NCBI RefSeq assembly: GCF_002440635.1
Contig: NZ_DJUW01000034.1
Location: 23,074-87,073 of the forward strand
DNA: 64,000 nt
Direction of reading: 5' to 3'
Source: Novosphingobium sp. UBA6272
GTDB lineage: Bacteria > Pseudomonadota > Alphaproteobacteria > Sphingomonadales > Sphingomonadaceae
Positions 60,851 to 64,000 of the stretch are shown here, piece after piece. A program made the translations under genes and the position numbers. Within the stretch, counting starts at the first letter, position 1. The number at the start of each line of letters is the position of its first letter. Below the pieces are notes generated by a model. That model saw only the letters and a program-made list of their open reading frames with translations. It made no database searches and was not told the origin of the DNA.

Positions 60851-62130
60851 GCGCCGCCCCCGTTGGTCCTGCCATGCCGCACGGTCAGCCGTTTTATCAG
60901 GCCGCCGATACTACCGCCCTGGATGATTACTGCAAACAGCACGACGACGAAGGTCGCCGCCACGATTGGCGACCGGAATTCACCTTCGGGCAGTGACAAC
61001 GCCAAGGCGATTGAAATCCCGCCGCGCAATCCGCCCCAAACCAAAGTCGGGCGCGAAAGCGGGCCAAGATCGATCCAGCGCCGAAGCAAGGCCAATGGAG
61101 CGGAAACGGAAATCCAGCGCGCGAGCAATGCCAGGGGTATTGCTGCCACACCCAGCAGCAACAGCCCAGGTTGGCGGGAAACCAACACCACTTCCAGACC
61201 AATCAAAAGGAACAGAACGGCGTTGAGAATCTCGTCGATCAAAGCCCAGAACTTGACCAGGTAGTCGCGCGTCATGTCGCTCATGGCATGGGCGACACCG
61301 GCATTGCCGATCAACAATCCGGCGACTGCCATGGCGACCGGGCCGCTGACGTGCAGCATCTGGGCAAAACTGTATCCGGCCATCACGACCGCAAGGCTGA
61401 TGGTCACTTCGACCGTGTATTCATCGATGCTGCGCATCGCCCGAAACGCAATCCAGCCGACCAAAGCCCCGAATGCCGCTCCCCCGAAGGCTTCGCGAGC
61501 GAAGTCTTGCGCTGCGTGTGACCAGCTGAATTCAGCCTGTCCCATTGCCACGGTCAGCAGGATGGAAAAGACCACCACGCCCACGCCGTCGTTGAACAGG
61601 CTTTCACCCGCGACGGTGGCTTGAAGCGAAGGCGGCACAGCTGCGCGCTTGAGGATCGCCATGACCGCCACTGGATCAGTCGGGCTGATCAATGCGCCGA
61701 ACACCAGCGCCCAGGAGAATGGCAGCGAAATGCCTGCAAGCCCCGCGATCCACCAGATCCCGCCACCCACGATCGCGGTCGAGACGAGCACCCCAACGGT
61801 TGCCAGAATGAAGATCGGCACGCGATTGGCGCGCATTTCCTGCCAGTCCACATGCAGGGCTCCGGCAAACAGCAGGAACGAAAGCATGCCTTCCATTAGC
61901 GCCTTGTGAAAATCAATGTTGACCAGAAAGGCCTCGACTGTCGTGGTAATTCCCCACTTGGGGAAAAAGGCGCCGAGCGCGATGACGAGCAGCGAGGCAA
62001 TAGCCCCCATCAAGGTCATGCCTACCGAAGATGGCAGTTTGAGAATACGGTGGTTGACGTATCCGAGGGCAGCGGCAAGCAGCACGAGGATGGCCGCGAT
62101 GTCGAAGGGTGACAGACTGGCGGAATGCAT
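60847..62130 (-). CDS. Cation:proton antiporter, CPA1/NhaP type
   Basis: The 427-residue protein has about 12 hydrophobic helices. The key transport region is GALISPTDPVAVMAILKRA followed by VAGESLFNDGVGVVVFSILL, which carries the conserved Asp residues of CPA1 Na+/H+ antiporters. WGGLRGGISIALALSLPEGE near the C-terminus is the other CPA1 motif. It exchanges Na+ (or K+) for protons. It starts 6 bases after the SLC13-type gene and is coupled to the DUF389 gene. Confidence 0.92.
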   Translation of the reverse strand: MHSASLSPFDIAAILVLLAAALGYVNHRILKLPSSVGMTLMGAIASLLVIALGAFFPKWGITTTVEAFLVNIDFHKALMEGMLSFLLFAGALHVDWQEMRANRVPIFILATVGVLVSTAIVGGGIWWIAGLAGISLPFSWALVFGALISPTDPVAVMAILKRAAVPPSLQATVAGESLFNDGVGVVVFSILLTVAMGQAEFSWSHAAQDFAREAFGGAAFGALVGWIAFRAMRSIDEYTVEVTISLAVVMAGYSFAQMLHVSGPVAMAVAGLLIGNAGVAHAMSDMTRDYLVKFWALIDEILNAVLFLLIGLEVVLVSRQPGLLLLGVAAIPLALLARWISVSAPLALLRRWIDLGPLSRPTLVWGGLRGGISIALALSLPEGEFRSPIVAATFVVVLFAVIIQGGSIGGLIKRLTVRHGRTNGGGA

Positions 62131-62136
62131 TGAATC

Positions 62137-63897
62137 TTAGCCCCAAAAATGCGTGATTAAGAATGTCCCAAAAACCAGCACAAGAGCCGTCAAAGGCGTG
62201 CCGACTCTGGCGTAATCGGAAAATCGATATCCGCCCGGCCCCCAGACCAGCGTGTTTGACTGATGCCCGATCGGAGTAAGAAAATCGCAAGACGCCCCGA
62301 TCGCGACGGCCATCAGCATGGCATCAACCGGCACCCCCGTAGCAACCCCCGCACTCGCCGCTATCGGCCCCATGATCAGCACCGCAGCGGCATTGTTCAA
62401 AAAGGGCGTGACCGCCATGGTCAAGCCCAATGCCATGGCAATCAGCACCCATTCGGGCCGTCCCTGCCCAACCGAACTGATCAGGCTTGCCACCGATTCT
62501 CCAGCGCCGCTCTTAGAGAACGCTTCCGCAACCGGAATAAGCGCTGCCAGCAGCAATATGATTGGCCAGTCGATGTCTTGATAGACGTGGCCTTTCAATC
62601 GGCCTGTCAATCCGAGTGCCGTGACACCGAGAAGCAACGCCACCGACAAGCTGGTTAAGCCGGCTGATGCCGTCAAAATGGCAACGAGCAAGGCTCCTAG
62701 CGGCAGCCAGTCGGCAGCCGTGGCGCGCAGGTTCAGCGCACGCTCTGCGAGCGGCAGGAGGTGAAACGTGTCGGTTACTTCGGTGCTGCGGTCTGCGGCG
62801 ACCTGCAGCAGCAGGACGTCGCCGCCTTGGAGGCGCAGCGATGCCAGACCTTCGGCAATGTTCTTGCCCTTGCGGCTGACCGCAACCAGCGATGCGCCGT
62901 GCCCAGCAAGCGCTTGGCTCGCATTTTCGTGTTGAATCAGGTGGCTCTTGTCGGTCACTACGCATTCGATGAACGAGCCTTCCAGCAGGTCATCTTCAAC
63001 GTCGCTGGCCAGTTCCAGGCCATACCTCTCCAGCGCCAACTCCACGATCGGCGCACGCCCTTCGACCTGGACGATATCGCCAGCCAGAAGTGCCCGGCTG
63101 AGACGAGGCGCGGTTACCAGCACTCCGCCCCGATCGATGGCGTGAACCGCAAGACGATCATCATTCCCGCCAACGGCAGAGAGCTGCTCGACGGTCAGTG
63201 GGCGCGAAGGTCCCCGCTTGGGGACCCGCAATTCGAACAAGTAATCTGCGATGCGGAATTTGAGTGGCTCGCCTTCGCTGGAGGCTCGCTTCGGCAGGAA
63301 TCGGACCATGAATATGGTCAGCAGCAATCCGGCGGCAGCCAATGGCAAGCCGACCCGGGCGAAGTCAAACATAGCGAAAGGCGCTCCGCCGTAGTTGGTT
63401 CGAAGTTCAGCAAGGATGACGTTCGGCGGCGTGCCGATCAGTGTCACGAGCCCGCCCAGCAGCGAGGCGAAAGCCATCGGCATCAAAATCCGGCTCGGGG
63501 AAACTTTCGCAGAGCGGCAAGTAGCAAGAGCGGCAGGCAACAGCAGGGCAAGCGCACCCACATTGTTCATGAAAGCCGAGGCAACGCCGCATAGTAATGC
63601 AAACACAATAGCTATGCCGGTTTCAGCCCGCATCCAGCGACGGAAGGGCCTCAAGGCGCGTGCCAACATACCCGAACGCGAGATCGCGGCGCTTATGACC
63701 ATGACAGCCGCCACGGTTATTACCACCGGATCGGCAAAGCCGGTAAATGCCTGTTTCACTGGAACAAGGCCAAGAACTAAGCTGGTTCCGAGCATCGCCA
63801 GAGCTACCAGATCATGCCTGATCCGGTCAGTGGCGAAGCCCACCAGACCGACTAGAAAGATGGCAGCGATCAAGATTGCATTGTAATGTCCGGTCAT
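62137..63897 (-). CDS. SLC13-family permease with TrkA-C (RCK) domains
   Basis: The 586-residue protein has two transport halves: VASAFMNNVGALALLLPAAL, TLIGTPPNVILAELR and, in the second half, VTPFLNNAAAVLIMG and TPIGHQSNTLVWGPGGYRF. Between them lie two TrkA_C-like regulatory domains (about 205-380). This architecture fits the anion/divalent permeases of the SLC13/ArsB/CitT superfamily, often annotated as sulfate or dicarboxylate transporters. The substrate is unclear. It is the first gene of the three-gene minus operon. Confidence 0.88.
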   Translation of the reverse strand: MTGHYNAILIAAIFLVGLVGFATDRIRHDLVALAMLGTSLVLGLVPVKQAFTGFADPVVITVAAVMVISAAISRSGMLARALRPFRRWMRAETGIAIVFALLCGVASAFMNNVGALALLLPAALATCRSAKVSPSRILMPMAFASLLGGLVTLIGTPPNVILAELRTNYGGAPFAMFDFARVGLPLAAAGLLLTIFMVRFLPKRASSEGEPLKFRIADYLFELRVPKRGPSRPLTVEQLSAVGGNDDRLAVHAIDRGGVLVTAPRLSRALLAGDIVQVEGRAPIVELALERYGLELASDVEDDLLEGSFIECVVTDKSHLIQHENASQALAGHGASLVAVSRKGKNIAEGLASLRLQGGDVLLLQVAADRSTEVTDTFHLLPLAERALNLRATAADWLPLGALLVAILTASAGLTSLSVALLLGVTALGLTGRLKGHVYQDIDWPIILLLAALIPVAEAFSKSGAGESVASLISSVGQGRPEWVLIAMALGLTMAVTPFLNNAAAVLIMGPIAASAGVATGVPVDAMLMAVAIGASCDFLTPIGHQSNTLVWGPGGYRFSDYARVGTPLTALVLVFGTFLITHFWG

Positions 63898-64000
63898 TTG
63901 ACACTGGTTAGAGGATCATCACCAGCAAAGCGATCAAAACTGATCCCTACGGGTCGGCAGGGCATTGCGCGCGCCGATCTAGGCTCAGGACTCATTGCGG
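63898..64000. other. Region upstream of the transporter operon, cut by window end
   Basis: The 103 bases upstream of the SLC13-type gene hold no gene. The operon promoter should lie here or beyond the window. Nothing definite was identified. Confidence 0.5.

Noticed and set aside
62761..63594. Open frame of 277 codons opposite the SLC13-type gene
   Set aside because: No membrane or domain pattern is visible, and the sense strand encodes conserved transporter motifs across the same bases.
1..64000. CRISPR arrays, rRNA genes or insertion sequences
   Set aside because: No regularly spaced direct repeats, no rRNA-like segments and no transposase frames were seen in the window.

Overview
The window reads as a chromosomal segment of a GC-rich alphaproteobacterium, most likely of the order Sphingomonadales. 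The reasons are the high GC with strong G/C preference at third codon positions, frequent GTG/TTG starts in stop-overlapping operons, and a complete exosortase A (XrtA) locus of sphingomonad type. This placement is inferred from gene content; no rRNA or other marker gene is present.

Layout. 1-1698: tail of sdhB, a hotdog thioesterase and a ZapE/AFG1-type ATPase. 1701-3818: a TonB-dependent receptor with a candidate metal-regulator box upstream. 4125-6428: a CHASE2 / degenerate-GGDEF / EAL cyclic-di-GMP phosphodiesterase. 6696-6872: a tiny free-standing transcription unit. 6900-25545: the XrtA locus. Its left arm (minus strand, 19798 down to 6900) is one tightly packed ten-gene operon: export lipoprotein, Wzz, tyrosine kinase, outer-membrane protein, ATPase, deacetylase, FemAB protein, glycosyltransferase, XrtA-EpsI fusion and amidotransferase. 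Its right arm is divergent: acyl-CoA ligase and PLP decarboxylase on minus; N-acyltransferase, acyl carrier protein and two hydrolases on plus. 25542-28257: thioredoxin reductase, an alpha/beta hydrolase and a tyrosine phosphatase.

28295-52550: a second exopolysaccharide/O-antigen-type cluster. It has a UDP-sugar dehydrogenase, a phosphoglycosyl transferase, the four dTDP-rhamnose genes, glycosyltransferases, methyltransferases, acyltransferases, an asparagine-synthase homologue, a Wzx-type flippase, an EpsG-type polymerase, an export lipoprotein, a fused Wzz/BY-kinase, an unknown envelope protein and an O-antigen ligase homologue. The window therefore encodes two separate chain-length/kinase/export machines, one split and XrtA-type, one fused. 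The EAL protein beside them is a plausible c-di-GMP link to matrix production.

52716-56973 holds a small exported membrane protein with its own terminator, a PDZ-M48-like metallopeptidase overlapping a methyltransferase, and a large protein joining a SLOG-like nucleotide-sensor fold to a multi-helix SLATT-like membrane region. The last is the best candidate for an undescribed conflict or signalling system. 57240-58823 is an integration module (tyrosine recombinase, excisionase-like and AlpA-like regulators) with tRNA-like sequence fragments beside it. 59219-63897 is a three-gene ion-transport operon (DUF389 protein, CPA1 antiporter, SLC13/TrkA-C permease), possibly island cargo. No PEP-CTERM substrate, CRISPR array, rRNA or intact tRNA was seen.
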